Shown: in pieces, positions 43,790 to 54,195 of the stretch | Layout: each line of letters opens with the position of its first letter | How positions within the stretch are numbered: the first letter of the stretch is position 1 | NCBI RefSeq assembly: GCF_000214495.1 | Contig: NZ_AFIJ01000038.1 | Span: forward strand, 1 to 64,000 | Source: Megasphaera lornae | Lineage (GTDB): Bacteria; Bacillota; Negativicutes; Veillonellales; Megasphaeraceae | Length of the DNA stretch: 64,000 bases | Direction of reading: 5' to 3' | Made by a program: the position numbers and the translations under genes | Notes under the pieces: generated by a model | Databases searched by the model: none | Told to the model about the DNA's origin: nothing | What the model saw: the letters and a program-made list of their open reading frames with translations, nothing else

Positions 43790-45859
43790 TTAATTTTTTT
43801 CCGCTCTTGCAGCAATAATTTGTTCCGTTATCTTTTTGGGAACTTCTTCATAATCCCAAAATTCCAAATGAAACGTTCCTTTTCCCTGCGTCATGGATCG
43901 CAAAGCCGTCACATAGCCCGCCATTTCCGCCAACGGCACCTGCGCTTTAACGACAATAATCCCTTTCCGATTGCGATGCGGTTCCATTCCCAAAATACGG
44001 CCGCGCCGACTGCTGAAATCGCCCATCACATCGCCCATAAACTCTTCCGGAATAACCACATGAACCGTATAAATCGGTTCCAACAATACCGGTTCCGCTT
44101 CCGGAATCCCTTTTTTAAGCGCCAAAGCCGCCGCCGTCTTAAACGCCATTTCCGAAGAATCCACCGTATGATACGAACCGTCTTTTAACGTAACCTTCAC
44201 ATGAATCATGGGGAACCCGGCCAACAAGCCCTTATGTAACGTTTCTTCCACGCCTTTTGCCACGGCCGGAATATATTGTCGCGGCACGGCACCCCCGAAT
44301 ATGGCGTCCGCAAATTCCACCTCTTCTCCGGTCGCCGACGGTTCCATCGTCAACACGACATGCCCGTACTGGCCGTGTCCGCCGCTTTGCTTCTTATGCT
44401 TTCCTTCCGCCGTCGCCGTGCCTTTAATCGTTTCCCGATACGGAATATACAACGCTTCCTGTGCCGCCTGTACGCCATACTTTCGCTCCATTTTAGTCAT
44501 AATATGTTCTAAATGAATATCGCCCATACAACGTACTACAATTTGTTTTCCTTCCACACTCTTTTCCACACGGCAGGTCGGATCTTCTTCCCCGATACGA
44601 ACCAACGCATTCACTAATTTTTCTTCTTCCCCTTTTTTAACAGCCTTCAGAGCTACACTGTGCAGCGGCTGCGGAAACCGCACCGGTTCGAAATAAACGG
44701 GGAACTCCGGTGCCGCCAACGTATCGCCCGTCTTCGTCCGGTCCAACTTCGGAAGCACTACAATATCACCGGCCGGCGCACGCCCTATCGGCTTGGCTTC
44801 TTTCCCGATTAACGTTAATATTTTTCCTAATTTTTCTTCACATTTACGCGTAACATTATACACCCGGTCGCCCTCTTGCAAACTTCCCGAATAAATACGG
44901 ACATAACTCATTTTTCCCGCAAACGGATCGACAGTGGTCTTAAAAACAAATCCGGAAAAAGCCTTATGCGAATGTACCAACACGGCTTCGCCGTTTTCCG
45001 CATCTTCTCCGGTCATGACTTTCTGCGCCCCTGTCGGCATATACGTAATAATACGCCGCAACAATTCTTGTGTCCCTATATGGTACCGCGCACTGCCGCA
45101 CATAACGGGGCAAACCCGCCCCGTCAACATCCCCTGTCGTAAGCCGTGCCGCAATTCGTCCAGCGTCAATTCTTCGCCTTCCAAATATTTTTCCAGCAAC
45201 GCATCGTCGCCTTCCGCCGCCGCTTCCATGCACATTTCCCGCACTTGTCGCGCCTTCGCCATATATTCGGGCGGCACTTTAATTTCTTCGCAAACGCCTT
45301 CTTTCCATTCCCACGCGATCAATTTGCACACATCAATAATCCCGCGAAAATCCTTTCCTTCTCCCAACGGAATCTGCAACGGCATAATAGATTTTCCGAA
45401 CACAGCACGCATTTTTTCCAAACACGCAAAAAAATCCGCCTGCTCGCCGTCCATTTTATTGACATACACCATGCGCGGTAATTGTAACTCCACCCCATAA
45501 TCCCACGCCCGTTCCGTATCCATTTCCACGCCCGCTTCAGCGGAAACCACCAATAAAATCCCGTCTGCCGCCCGCAATGCCGCTCTCACTTCGCCGCAAA
45601 ACTCGGAATAGCCCGGCGTATCCAAAAAATTTATTTTATATCCTTCCCATTGGCAGGGCGCAATCCCCAATTGAATCGTAACATTGCGCTTAATTTCTTC
45701 CGGCTCATAATCCATAATATGCTTATTATCTTTGCCGACACCTACCGCCGCCACTTCCCCGCACGTCAGAAGTAACGATTCGACGACCGCCGTTTTTCCC
45801 GCGCCGTCATGAGAAAGCACTGCTACATTACGAATTTGCTCACTAGTATACTCTTTCAT
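43790..45859 (-). CDS. EF-G-like translational GTPase (second EF-G type)
   Basis: 689 residues with EF-G domain order (GTPase, II, III, IV, V). G1 is SHDGAGKTAVVES instead of the canonical AHIDAGKTT, the switch I/G2 region reads EIKRNVTIQLG instead of RGITI, G3 is FLDTPGYSEF, G4 is YVNKMD. Domain IV has KKQSGGHGQYGHV and domain V SSRRGRILGME. This is the EF-G paralogue found in many Clostridia and Negativicutes, of uncertain role, not the main fusA, which usually lies with rpsL-rpsG. Start ATG 45859 follows GGGAGG; the open frame upstream has no site. Confidence 0.92.
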   Translation of the reverse strand: MKEYTSEQIRNVAVLSHDGAGKTAVVESLLLTCGEVAAVGVGKDNKHIMDYEPEEIKRNVTIQLGIAPCQWEGYKINFLDTPGYSEFCGEVRAALRAADGILLVVSAEAGVEMDTERAWDYGVELQLPRMVYVNKMDGEQADFFACLEKMRAVFGKSIMPLQIPLGEGKDFRGIIDVCKLIAWEWKEGVCEEIKVPPEYMAKARQVREMCMEAAAEGDDALLEKYLEGEELTLDELRHGLRQGMLTGRVCPVMCGSARYHIGTQELLRRIITYMPTGAQKVMTGEDAENGEAVLVHSHKAFSGFVFKTTVDPFAGKMSYVRIYSGSLQEGDRVYNVTRKCEEKLGKILTLIGKEAKPIGRAPAGDIVVLPKLDRTKTGDTLAAPEFPVYFEPVRFPQPLHSVALKAVKKGEEEKLVNALVRIGEEDPTCRVEKSVEGKQIVVRCMGDIHLEHIMTKMERKYGVQAAQEALYIPYRETIKGTATAEGKHKKQSGGHGQYGHVVLTMEPSATGEEVEFADAIFGGAVPRQYIPAVAKGVEETLHKGLLAGFPMIHVKVTLKDGSYHTVDSSEMAFKTAAALALKKGIPEAEPVLLEPIYTVHVVIPEEFMGDVMGDFSSRRGRILGMEPHRNRKGIIVVKAQVPLAEMAGYVTALRSMTQGKGTFHLEFWDYEEVPKKITEQIIAARAEKN

Positions 45860-46228
45860 TACCATCGCCTCCCGGAACCTAAGTTTACTTACTATATTCT
45901 GTACCCTGATTCGGTTTTCCTTTTTTTCCCGCCCTATATTTTCCCGCGCCCCCCTGCCGCAGCTTGCCGAGTACCGCCATACGCCATTTTTCAAGTATAC
46001 GGAAATAGCAAAAAACCATCTCCGCCCTGCAAAAATTGCATATATTCCGCCTTTTTCCGGCCATGCCCATAAAACGCTCTTTCCTTAAAAAGTACCGAAA
46101 AAAAGATTTTACTCCCTATACTGCGGTGCAACCGGTTCTTTTTATCGTTTATATATACCAAATATGATATGATAAAGGGTAGTGAAAAACGAAACAATAC
46201 GGCACTTCATAGTGGAGGATAAAACGTC
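45860..46228. other. Divergent gap before the type III restriction-modification genes
   Basis: About 370 bases. No gene seen. Close to mod there is a TATGAT -10-like box (about 46164-46172) within an AT-rich stretch and the ribosome binding site GTGGAGG. Confidence 0.4.
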
Positions 46229-47848
46229 ATGGCAAATTTATCGCAACAAAAGCGCGAGCGTATGCTGGCATTACTACAAAAAATCAAAGAAGAACATACC
46301 GATGACGATGACATGCTCGTTGCCTTAGGTGAAATTGAAAACGAGCTCAACTCGAAAAAATATGGTCTTGTGTGGGAAAAACACGAAGAACAAGTTGACC
46401 GTATGATGCAAGACAATATACCTGTGTTCACGGAAGTAAAAGAGCGTGAAATTAAAGCAATTGATGAAAACGCCTATAACTTTCTCTTGGAAGGTGATAA
46501 TCTACATAGTTTGAAGTTGCTTGAGAAAACGCATGCCGGAAAGATTGATGTGATTTATATCGATCCGCCGTATAATCGTGGAAAAAATGATTTTAGATAT
46601 AACGATGACTATATAGTAAAAGAAGATGGATATAAGCATTCAAAATGGTTGTCATTCATGGAAGAAAGATTGATTGTAGCAAAGGAATTGCTAAGTGATA
46701 AGGGGTTAATTTTTATATCTATTGATGATAACGAAATTGCACAGCTAAGACTTCTTATGGATGAAATATTTGGAGAAAGTAACTTCATAAATTCTTTTAT
46801 TTGGAAAAGAAACTCAAGTGTAAAAACTGAAAAGGATAAGTTTACAATAAATACAGAATATGTGTTGCTATATGCTAAAAGTTTACAATTTGAATTAAAT
46901 CCTGCGTATAAACCTTTATCTGATTCCACAAGAAAAATGTATAGTAAGAACGATAATGATGGGAGAGGGTTTTATCGTTTATATCCATTGCAAAAACCAA
47001 AGGATCCAGGTCCAGAAACAACTTATGATTATGTTGATAATAATGGAAAGATATGGAAATGTCCCAAGAACGGATGGAGAATGAAGTATGAGAAATTAAA
47101 AGAATTAGAAAACGATGGTAGGCTAAGCTTAGAAAATAAATCTCTTAATGAGAAAGCATATTGGAACGAAAGAGAAAATGAGGGCAAAAAAATAGATACT
47201 CTTTGGAATGATTTGCCAGAAAATACGACAGGTAGTAGTGAATTAGAAAAGGTGATGGAAGAAAAGAATACATTTAGCAATCCTAAGCCTATTAAATTAA
47301 TTCAGAGATGTTTAGAGATTTCTAGTAAAAACGCTACCGTCCTCGACTTCTTCGCAGGCAGTGGTACTACTGCTCAAGCTGTTCTTGCACTTAACAAGGA
47401 TGATGGCGGAAATCGTAAGTTTATTCTTTGCACCAATAACGAAAATAATATCTGTGAAGAAGTGACCTATGAGCGCATTAAGCGTGTGATTCATGGCTAT
47501 GCAGATGTAGAAGGCATCCCTGCCAACCTCAAATACTTTAAGACGGACTTTATTGCTAAAGATGCAGACGATGTAAGCGAGGAACTCCTTTCTCACATCA
47601 AAGAGATGGTAGAGCTGGAAAATGGCATTACGCTGGATAACAAGCACTATCTCATTGTTTTGAGTGATGAACAAGCGGACGAACTGGCTAAGAACTGGTC
47701 GAATTATAAGGACGTAAAGGCAATTTACGTTTCAAGGAATGTATTGTTTACCTCCGAGCAGGATGCTCTTTTTAGTAACACGGAGATTCACATTATTCCC
47801 GATTACTACTTCGAATATGAGCTGAAGGAGGTCGGTGAAACATGGTAA
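46229..47848 (+). CDS. mod: Type III DNA methyltransferase (Mod)
   Basis: 539 residues, beta-class adenine methyltransferase. DPPYN (112-116 in IYIDPPYNRG) comes before the SAM motif DFFAGSGTT (about 371-379), the beta order. N-terminal region matches Mod proteins (NFLLEGDNLHSLKLLEKTHA). It methylates one adenine per site and provides specificity for the complex. From about 46575 to 47330 the DNA is markedly more AT-rich than both ends, corresponding to the target-recognition domain. No simple-sequence tract for phase variation was seen. It overlaps the nuclease gene by seven bases. Confidence 0.93.
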   Translation: MANLSQQKRERMLALLQKIKEEHTDDDDMLVALGEIENELNSKKYGLVWEKHEEQVDRMMQDNIPVFTEVKEREIKAIDENAYNFLLEGDNLHSLKLLEKTHAGKIDVIYIDPPYNRGKNDFRYNDDYIVKEDGYKHSKWLSFMEERLIVAKELLSDKGLIFISIDDNEIAQLRLLMDEIFGESNFINSFIWKRNSSVKTEKDKFTINTEYVLLYAKSLQFELNPAYKPLSDSTRKMYSKNDNDGRGFYRLYPLQKPKDPGPETTYDYVDNNGKIWKCPKNGWRMKYEKLKELENDGRLSLENKSLNEKAYWNERENEGKKIDTLWNDLPENTTGSSELEKVMEEKNTFSNPKPIKLIQRCLEISSKNATVLDFFAGSGTTAQAVLALNKDDGGNRKFILCTNNENNICEEVTYERIKRVIHGYADVEGIPANLKYFKTDFIAKDADDVSEELLSHIKEMVELENGITLDNKHYLIVLSDEQADELAKNWSNYKDVKAIYVSRNVLFTSEQDALFSNTEIHIIPDYYFEYELKEVGETW

Positions 47849-50055
47849 ATCCGGGGCTTACCATCAATTTATTTGCATTTCAAGAAAAAGCCGTAATCCG
47901 TTTAATCGATGTAACGACTAAGTCGGATGCGAAAGAAACGGTCGTTATGAAAGCGCCTACCGGTTCAGGTAAAACCATTATTCTTATTGACTATGTTGAT
48001 ACATATTTAAGTAATGTTGATAAGAAAACTGCTTTTATTTGGCTATGCCCGGGAAAAGGAAACCTTGAGGAGCAAAGTCGTAAGAAAATGCAAAAACTTT
48101 CTCCCGGTAGAAAGACGCAGAATTTATTTGACGCGCTCTTAGGCGGATTTCCTGAAAGTTCAACGACTTTCATCAACTGGGAGCTGGTGACCAAGAAGGG
48201 TAACACGGCTATTCGTGATAGTGAACGTAAAAATCTCTTCGACCGTATAGCGGAAGCCCATCGTTCAGGCATAGCGTTTATTGTTATTATCGATGAGGAA
48301 CACTCCAATAACACGGCAAAAGCCAGAACGATTATCGATGCCTTTGCTGCTAAACATACAATTCGCGTCAGTGCCACGGCTATTGAAAACAAACGTTATG
48401 AATTTTTTGAAATTGATGAATTGGATGTCATTAACGCCGGTCTTATTACCAAAGCACTCTATGTGAATGAAGGCATCGAGGAACATCTCAACATTGATGA
48501 TGACTATGATACCTTGCTTGATTTAGCAGATAGCAAGCGCAAAGCGATCGCCGGCAGGTATACATCAATTGGTAAAATTATACGACCGCTTGTGCTGATT
48601 CAGTTTCCCAACGGTAAGCCTGAAACGATTGAAGCAGTAGAAGCAAAGCTTGCGTCCATGGGTTACACGTATGAAAACGGGATGGTCAGCAAGTGGATGA
48701 GTGAAGATAAGAAAGACTTACCCGATGATTTAACTGAAAATGACGGTATTCCTGTGTTTCTTCTTATGAAGCAAGCCATATCCACCGGCTGGGATTGTCC
48801 GCGTGCAAAAATACTCGTAAAGCTTCGTGAAGGCATGAGCGAATCCTTTGAAATACAAACTATCGGACGTATACGCCGTATGCCCGAAGCAAAACACTAT
48901 GATGATGACTTGCTTGATTTTTGCTATGTTTATACTTTTGATGAGAAGTACAAGGCAGGACTACTCTCTTCCATGGATAAGGCCTACGAAACAAGACGTC
49001 TGTTTCTCAAGGATAAGTGCAAGACATTCACGTTAGAAAAACAAATTCGTGACCGTGATTTTAACGGTTTAGGTGAACGAGAAGTGTTGCAAAAGATTCA
49101 CACTTTCCTTGTTGAAAAATACCAACTCACAACCGATAAGAAAGCAAACCTCACACGCCTGGAAGCTGCCGGCTATATTTTCGGCGATGAAATACTCGGA
49201 TCTGCCTTACATGGTAAGTTCATTAAAACATATTCCGTAGCTGAAGCTACTACCTACTATGTAACTAGAAAACGTGTCAATACACATAAACACGGTATCG
49301 AACTTTTACACAGTGTGGATGCGATTAAAAGCACGATTGGTATATCAACTGCCAAAGTAAAAGTCATTCTGGAACGCTTATTCCGTAAAGGTGGCAATAA
49401 TAAGCAAAAACTCATTACCCTTCCCACCGCCGACTTTTATGCTTTTGTCGTTAACAACGCACATCTTTTGAAAGAAGAATTTAGAGCTGTTACCGCTAAA
49501 ATGGCTGTACAGCAATCGCTGCTATTAGCCCCTAAAACAACTACTTTCAAAATACCGGAGCAGGATTTTTTCAAATACGATCCGGGTGTAAAAAATGAAG
49601 CGGAATATCTTACCAATGCCTATCGGGAATATACATCCGGTTATGCCACAAGTTTAGTTCGGTCCACATCGGAAATGCTCTTTGAGAAGTATTGCGAAAC
49701 ACGAGATGATATTGAATGGGTCTACAAAAACGGCGATACGGGACAACAATACTTCTCCATCGTCTATGTTGACGGTCTGCAACATCAATGGCTGTTCTAT
49801 GCCGACTATATTATCAAAAAGAAAAACGGTACTATCTGGATCATTGAAACCAAAGGCGGAGAAGCTCGCGGACAAGATAAAAATATAGATAGACAGATTG
49901 GAAATAAATTTAACGCTTTTAAACAGTACGCACAAGATAAGAAAATTAATTGGGGCTTTGTGCGCGATAAAGACGGATCGCTTTATATTAACAACACCGT
50001 ATTTGCTGAAGATATGGCCGACGATTGCTGGGTACCGCTATCTGAAAAGTTTTAA
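47842..50055 (+). CDS. res: Type III restriction helicase-nuclease (Res)
   Basis: 737 residues. Superfamily 2 helicase: Walker A KAPTGSGKT (37-45), DEEH box (151-154), motif III RVSATAIENK, motif VI QTIGRIRRMPEAKH. The C-terminal nuclease is of PD-(D/E)xK type, with FYADYIIKKKNGTIWIIETK. With Mod it cleaves DNA carrying two unmodified inversely oriented sites after ATP-driven translocation. Res proteins are usually 850-1000 residues; this is the shorter DEAD/DEAH-subunit type and looks complete. GC content is lower than the housekeeping neighbours, consistent with acquisition. Confidence 0.92.
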   Translation: MVNPGLTINLFAFQEKAVIRLIDVTTKSDAKETVVMKAPTGSGKTIILIDYVDTYLSNVDKKTAFIWLCPGKGNLEEQSRKKMQKLSPGRKTQNLFDALLGGFPESSTTFINWELVTKKGNTAIRDSERKNLFDRIAEAHRSGIAFIVIIDEEHSNNTAKARTIIDAFAAKHTIRVSATAIENKRYEFFEIDELDVINAGLITKALYVNEGIEEHLNIDDDYDTLLDLADSKRKAIAGRYTSIGKIIRPLVLIQFPNGKPETIEAVEAKLASMGYTYENGMVSKWMSEDKKDLPDDLTENDGIPVFLLMKQAISTGWDCPRAKILVKLREGMSESFEIQTIGRIRRMPEAKHYDDDLLDFCYVYTFDEKYKAGLLSSMDKAYETRRLFLKDKCKTFTLEKQIRDRDFNGLGEREVLQKIHTFLVEKYQLTTDKKANLTRLEAAGYIFGDEILGSALHGKFIKTYSVAEATTYYVTRKRVNTHKHGIELLHSVDAIKSTIGISTAKVKVILERLFRKGGNNKQKLITLPTADFYAFVVNNAHLLKEEFRAVTAKMAVQQSLLLAPKTTTFKIPEQDFFKYDPGVKNEAEYLTNAYREYTSGYATSLVRSTSEMLFEKYCETRDDIEWVYKNGDTGQQYFSIVYVDGLQHQWLFYADYIIKKKNGTIWIIETKGGEARGQDKNIDRQIGNKFNAFKQYAQDKKINWGFVRDKDGSLYINNTVFAEDMADDCWVPLSEKF

Positions 50056-50141
50056 GTGCATAGTGAAAAACGGCAAGCTATCCATACGCTTGCCAAGCGT
50101 TTTATGGCGACCAAGAACTGAACTGTACGCGTTCTTATAGA

Positions 50142-50242
50142 AGCCCGTTTCACCAACACGGGCTGCCGTCAAACGGCTCCGGTAATGACGACAACAAGCA
50201 CCGCCTGCTTCGTGCCACATGCACGGGCAGGCGGTTTGTGTT
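50142..50242 (+). terminator. Two hairpins after res
   Basis: First AGCCCGT / ACGGGCT (50142-50164), then ACCGCCTGC / GCAGGCGGT with inner CGTG/CACG (50200-50235) and a TTTGTG tail. The rest of the 330-base gap holds a TATAAT box at about 50328 for the aminopeptidase. Confidence 0.6.
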
Positions 50243-50385
50243 CCCGCGTAAAGACGCGTGGTCGGATTTCGTCCCCTCTCTTACAATGCCCACTTTTGCG
50301 CATCTTTCTTTTTTTAGGAAAGACGTCTATAATGAAATAACGAATACACTCGACATACTGGGTCTATAGGTAAAGGAGGATTTTC

Positions 50386-51753
50386 ATGAAAGCATTTGAT
50401 AGAGAACACAGCGTTTGGCAACGCTTTACACCGGAACAACGGCAGGAAGTACTGGCGTACGGAACAAACTATCGTCAATTTTTAGATACGGCCCGCACGG
50501 AACGCTTGGCGAATAAGGAAATTTTACGCCAAGCACGGGCGGCCGGCTTTAAACCGCTGACCGACTACACCGCCTTGCAGAAGGGCGATAAGGTATATTG
50601 GGATCAAAAGGGAAAATCCGTTATTTTAGCCGTCATCGGCGAGCAGCCGCCGGAAGAAGGACTGAAAATCGTCGGCTCTCACATTGACTGCCCGCGCTTG
50701 GATTTAAAGGCTATGCCCGTCGTGGAAAAAGACAGTATAGTGTATTTTAAAACGCATTATTACGGCGGTATTTTAAAATACCAATGGGTATGCCTGCCCT
50801 TGTCGCTGTTAGGCGTAGTATATACGGCGGCAGGTGAAAAAATCGAAGTATCGATCGGCGACGATCCCGAGGATCCGGTACTCTATATTACCGATTTATT
50901 ACCTCATTTAGGAAAAGATCAGGCCGTAAAAAAATTAAATGAAGCGATTACGGGCGAAATGCTCATGCCGATCATCGGCTTACACAGTGATACGTCGGAA
51001 GTAAAACCGGCCATTCTGCAATTTTTACAAGATAAATACGGCATAGAAGAAGAAGATTTTGCCAGTGCCGAATTAGAAATTGTGCCGGCACAAAAAAGTC
51101 GGGAAGTCGGGCTGGATCGTTCGATGATCATGGCCCACGGGCAAGATGATCGGGTTTGCTCCTATGCCAATTTAGCCGCTATTTTACAGGCGAAAAGCGC
51201 CCATAAAACCCAAGTGGCCCTCTTTGCGGATAAAGAAGAAATCGGCTCTATGGGAAATACGGGCGTACAAGCTTCTTATTTTCTTGATTTTATGGCCGAA
51301 TTACTCGCTCTCCGGGGCCATACGGAAGATATTTATTTGCGCCGTCTCTTGCGAAAAAGCGAAGTTCTTTCCGCCGATGTTTGCGCCGCGCTGGATCCGA
51401 ATTTTGAATCGGCTTTTGAAAAAAACAATGCCGGAAAATTCGGCTACGGCATTGCGCTCTGCAAATATACCGGCTCTCGCGGGAAAGCCGGCAGCAGTGA
51501 TGCCAACGGCGAATTTTTAATAAAAGTACGTACAATATTCAATGAAAATAAAGTGCCCTGGCAAATCAGCGAATTAGGAAAAGTCGACCAGGGCGGCGGC
51601 GGTACGATCGCCTACATTATGGCAAACTGGGGTTGTGAAGTCGTGGATTGCGGGGTAGCCATGCTCAGCATGCACGCGCCGCTGGAACTGGTTGCCAAAA
51701 CCGACGCGTATTGTGCCTATTTAGCGTACAAAGCCTTCTTTGAAAGCCGTTAA
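50386..51753 (+). CDS. M18-family aminopeptidase
   Basis: 455 residues. Zinc ligands and catalytic residues: VGSHIDCPRLDL (His-x-Asp), MAHGQDDRVCSYAN (bridging Asp), FADKEEIGSMG (Glu-Glu), AALDPNFESAF, and a final SMHAPLELV with the last His. The family removes N-terminal acidic or neutral residues from peptides in the cytoplasm as large tetrahedral oligomers. Ribosome binding site AAAGGAGG. Monocistronic, with its own terminator. Confidence 0.93.
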   Translation: MKAFDREHSVWQRFTPEQRQEVLAYGTNYRQFLDTARTERLANKEILRQARAAGFKPLTDYTALQKGDKVYWDQKGKSVILAVIGEQPPEEGLKIVGSHIDCPRLDLKAMPVVEKDSIVYFKTHYYGGILKYQWVCLPLSLLGVVYTAAGEKIEVSIGDDPEDPVLYITDLLPHLGKDQAVKKLNEAITGEMLMPIIGLHSDTSEVKPAILQFLQDKYGIEEEDFASAELEIVPAQKSREVGLDRSMIMAHGQDDRVCSYANLAAILQAKSAHKTQVALFADKEEIGSMGNTGVQASYFLDFMAELLALRGHTEDIYLRRLLRKSEVLSADVCAALDPNFESAFEKNNAGKFGYGIALCKYTGSRGKAGSSDANGEFLIKVRTIFNENKVPWQISELGKVDQGGGGTIAYIMANWGCEVVDCGVAMLSMHAPLELVAKTDAYCAYLAYKAFFESR

Positions 51754-51777
51754 CCCCGATACGGTCGCCCGTATACG

Positions 51778-51812
51778 ACGCCCCCTCCGTTCAGCACGGA
51801 AGGGGCGTTTCG
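51778..51812 (+). terminator. Terminator of the M18 aminopeptidase
   Basis: Stem ACGCCCCCTCCGT / ACGGAAGGGGCGT (one mismatch) then TTTC. Confidence 0.8.
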
Positions 51813-51850
51813 CATACGGGTGTTTTTTTTCATTTTTTTTACAGAAAGTC

Positions 51851-51879
51851 TTCACGAATTTCTTGCTTCTGTCTATAAT
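51851..51879 (+). promoter_or_regulatory. Promoter of the lipid kinase gene
   Basis: TTCACG, 17-base spacer, TATAAT. Confidence 0.55.
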
Positions 51880-51913
51880 AATAGTACCTGTATTTTAAAC
51901 AAGTAAGGAGAGA

Positions 51914-52810
51914 ATGACTGTGAATCGGTGTCTTTTAATAGTAAATCCCTCATCCGGACGCGAACGTGCAAAATATCATAAGCAAAACCTGAAAAACCGC
52001 TTGGAAACCATGTTTGACTATGTCGAATTACGCGAAACGCGTCAAAGCGGCGATGCTACCGACTGGGCTGCCGAAGCTTGTGTATCCGGCTTTGATTCCT
52101 TATTTTGTATGGGCGGCGACGGTACCTTAAATGAAACCGTCAACGGCCTGGCACATGCGAAACGGCCCATTCCCTTCGGCTTTATTCCGTTAGGTACGAT
52201 TAATGATTTAGCACGCGCCTTACATATTCCCTTGCATCCGGAAGAAGCCATTGCGCTTTTACCGCGCTGCAAACCGGTACCGGTCGATATAGGTCGGGCA
52301 AACGATCGCTACTTTATCAACACCATTGCGGCGGGCGTATTACCGCATGCCGTCGGTCATGTATCCATTGAACAAAAAACGCGCTTAGGCCCGTTGGCTT
52401 ATTTTTTAACCGGTATTAAAGCCTTTCAAACGCATGCACCTTCGTTATTTAAGATTGAAACGGAAAATGAAGAGCTCATTTATCGTTCCCCTTTAGTGGT
52501 CGCCATGCTAACCAATTCGGTCGGCGGCTTCCGCAATATTGCCCCCCGGGCCAAGGTGGATGACGGCAAAATATGGTTATCCGTCTTTAAAGATTTTACC
52601 TATCTGGATGTCTTGAAAATGGTGCCCGAATTTCTTTCGGGTACCCAGCTGAGCGGAGAATATATGACCTTAATGACCTTAACCCGAGCCCGCATAACGT
52701 TACTGGACGATACGCCGTTAACCACCAATATGGACGGCGATGAAGGCCCTTCCTTCCCCTTGGATTTAGAAGTACTGCCTTCCTTTCTTTCTGTCTATAT
52801 TCCTCAATAA
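51914..52810 (+). CDS. Diacylglycerol-kinase-family lipid kinase
   Basis: 298 residues. DAGK catalytic domain: LLIVNPSSGRERAK, nucleotide loop MGGDGTLNETVNGL (GGDGT 67-71), GFIPLGTINDLARAL, and a C-terminal TTNMDGDEGPSFPLDLEVLP. Transfers phosphate to diacylglycerol or a related lipid at the inner face of the membrane. Two starts compete: ATG 51914, only three bases after AAGGAG, and GTG 51920 with a better nine-base gap; I keep the ATG but the GTG may be used. Confidence 0.9.
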   Translation: MTVNRCLLIVNPSSGRERAKYHKQNLKNRLETMFDYVELRETRQSGDATDWAAEACVSGFDSLFCMGGDGTLNETVNGLAHAKRPIPFGFIPLGTINDLARALHIPLHPEEAIALLPRCKPVPVDIGRANDRYFINTIAAGVLPHAVGHVSIEQKTRLGPLAYFLTGIKAFQTHAPSLFKIETENEELIYRSPLVVAMLTNSVGGFRNIAPRAKVDDGKIWLSVFKDFTYLDVLKMVPEFLSGTQLSGEYMTLMTLTRARITLLDDTPLTTNMDGDEGPSFPLDLEVLPSFLSVYIPQ

Positions 52811-52825
52811 TCCTGCTATGCAAAC

Positions 52826-52869
52826 AAAAAAATCGGTTCCGCATGGTGAATACGGGAACCGATTTTTTT
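52826..52869. terminator. Bidirectional terminator
   Basis: Stem AAAAAATCGGTTCC / GGAACCGATTTTTT shared by the lipid kinase and the convergent GntP gene. Confidence 0.92.
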
Positions 52870-52876
52870 ATGTTTC

Positions 52877-54195
52877 TTACGAAATAACTAACGAAATAAG
52901 CAGTACACCGACTAATCCCATGACGGAAATAATCGTTTCCAATACGCACCAGGTGCGCATCGTGTTTTTGACCGTCAAGCCGAAGAACTCTTTAAATAAC
53001 CAAAAACCGGGATCATTCGGCGGGCTGAAAATCAAACTGCCCGCACCGGTTGCCAGCACCATCAACTCGGGACTCACGCCGGTAACCGCCACGACCGGAG
53101 CCGCAATGCCGCCGGCCGTTAACGCCGCTACCGTAGCGGAGCCGCAGGAAATACGAATAACGGCGGCTACAAACCACGCCAATAATAAGGGCGATAACCC
53201 GGAATGGGAAGCAATCGTGCCGATGTACGTACCGACCCCGCTATCAATTAAAATTTGTTTCAACGCACCGCCGCCGCCGACAATCAATAAGATCATGGCT
53301 ACTGCCAGAATCGCATCCTGTGCCGTAGTCATTACTTCTTTCATCGTTTTGCCGCGTTGTATGCCGAACGTATAAAACGCCACAATAATCGAAATCGTCA
53401 ACGCAATGTCCGGCGTTCCCAAGAAGGTCAATACCTGATAGGTGACCGTTTCCGGCGACAAGGTCATCTTGGTAACGGCCGATAACGCCATTAATACGAC
53501 AGGAATCAACGCCGTAATAATACTGACGGCAAAGCCGGGCATTTCTTCTTCCGTAAAGACCTTGGGTTTAAATAAATGTTCCGGCATTTCCGCTTTAATA
53601 TGCGTAATGGTTTTATAAAACAACGGGCCGGCTACAATGGCGGTCGGTACGGCAATAATTAAGCCGTAAATCAAGGTTTTGCCGATGTCGGCATTATAAA
53701 TAACGGAAATCGCCGTAGGTCCCGGATGGGGCGGTAAAAATCCGTGCGTCACCGATAAGGCAGCCGCCATCGGAATGCCGGCTTCCAACAGAGGCACCCC
53801 GGCGGCCGCCGCAATCGTAAAGACAATCGGAATCAGCAATACAAAGCCGATTTCATAAAACAGGGCGATGCCCACAATAAATCCGGTCAGGCATACGGCC
53901 CACTTGACATTTTTGGCGCCGAAAAGCCGGATGAGCGTCATGGCAATACGTTGTGCGCCCCCGCTTTCCGCCATAAGTTTTCCCAAAATAGCGCCGAAAG
54001 AAACGACAATCGCCAAGCCTCCCAAGGTTCCGCCCAACCCTTTTTCAATCGTCGGAATCAGTTTTACAATGGGCAGGCCTTCGGCCAAGCCGACAAAGCC
54101 GGCCACAATCAACAAAGCCAAAAAACTGTTCAGCTTTACTTTGACAATCAAAAAAATAAAACAATAATACCAATTGCCAAGATAAATAACGGCAT
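52877..54195 (-). pseudogene. GntP-family gluconate permease, frameshifted near the N-terminus
   Basis: The main frame (52877-54151, TTG-initiated at best) has all GntP signatures: VVSFGAILGKLMAESGGAQR, GIALFYEIGFVLLIPI, HGFLPPHPGPTAISVIY, SPPNDPGFWLFKEFFGLTV. It lacks the first helix. That helix (MPLFILAIGIIVLFF) lies just upstream in another phase, from ATG 54195 with GGAGGAG before it. The two join perfectly if one T is added to a T7 run (54144-54150); as read, the normal start meets a TGA at codon 16. It is either inactivated, phase-variable by slippage, or a sequencing error. Proton-linked uptake of gluconate or related acids. Confidence 0.85.
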
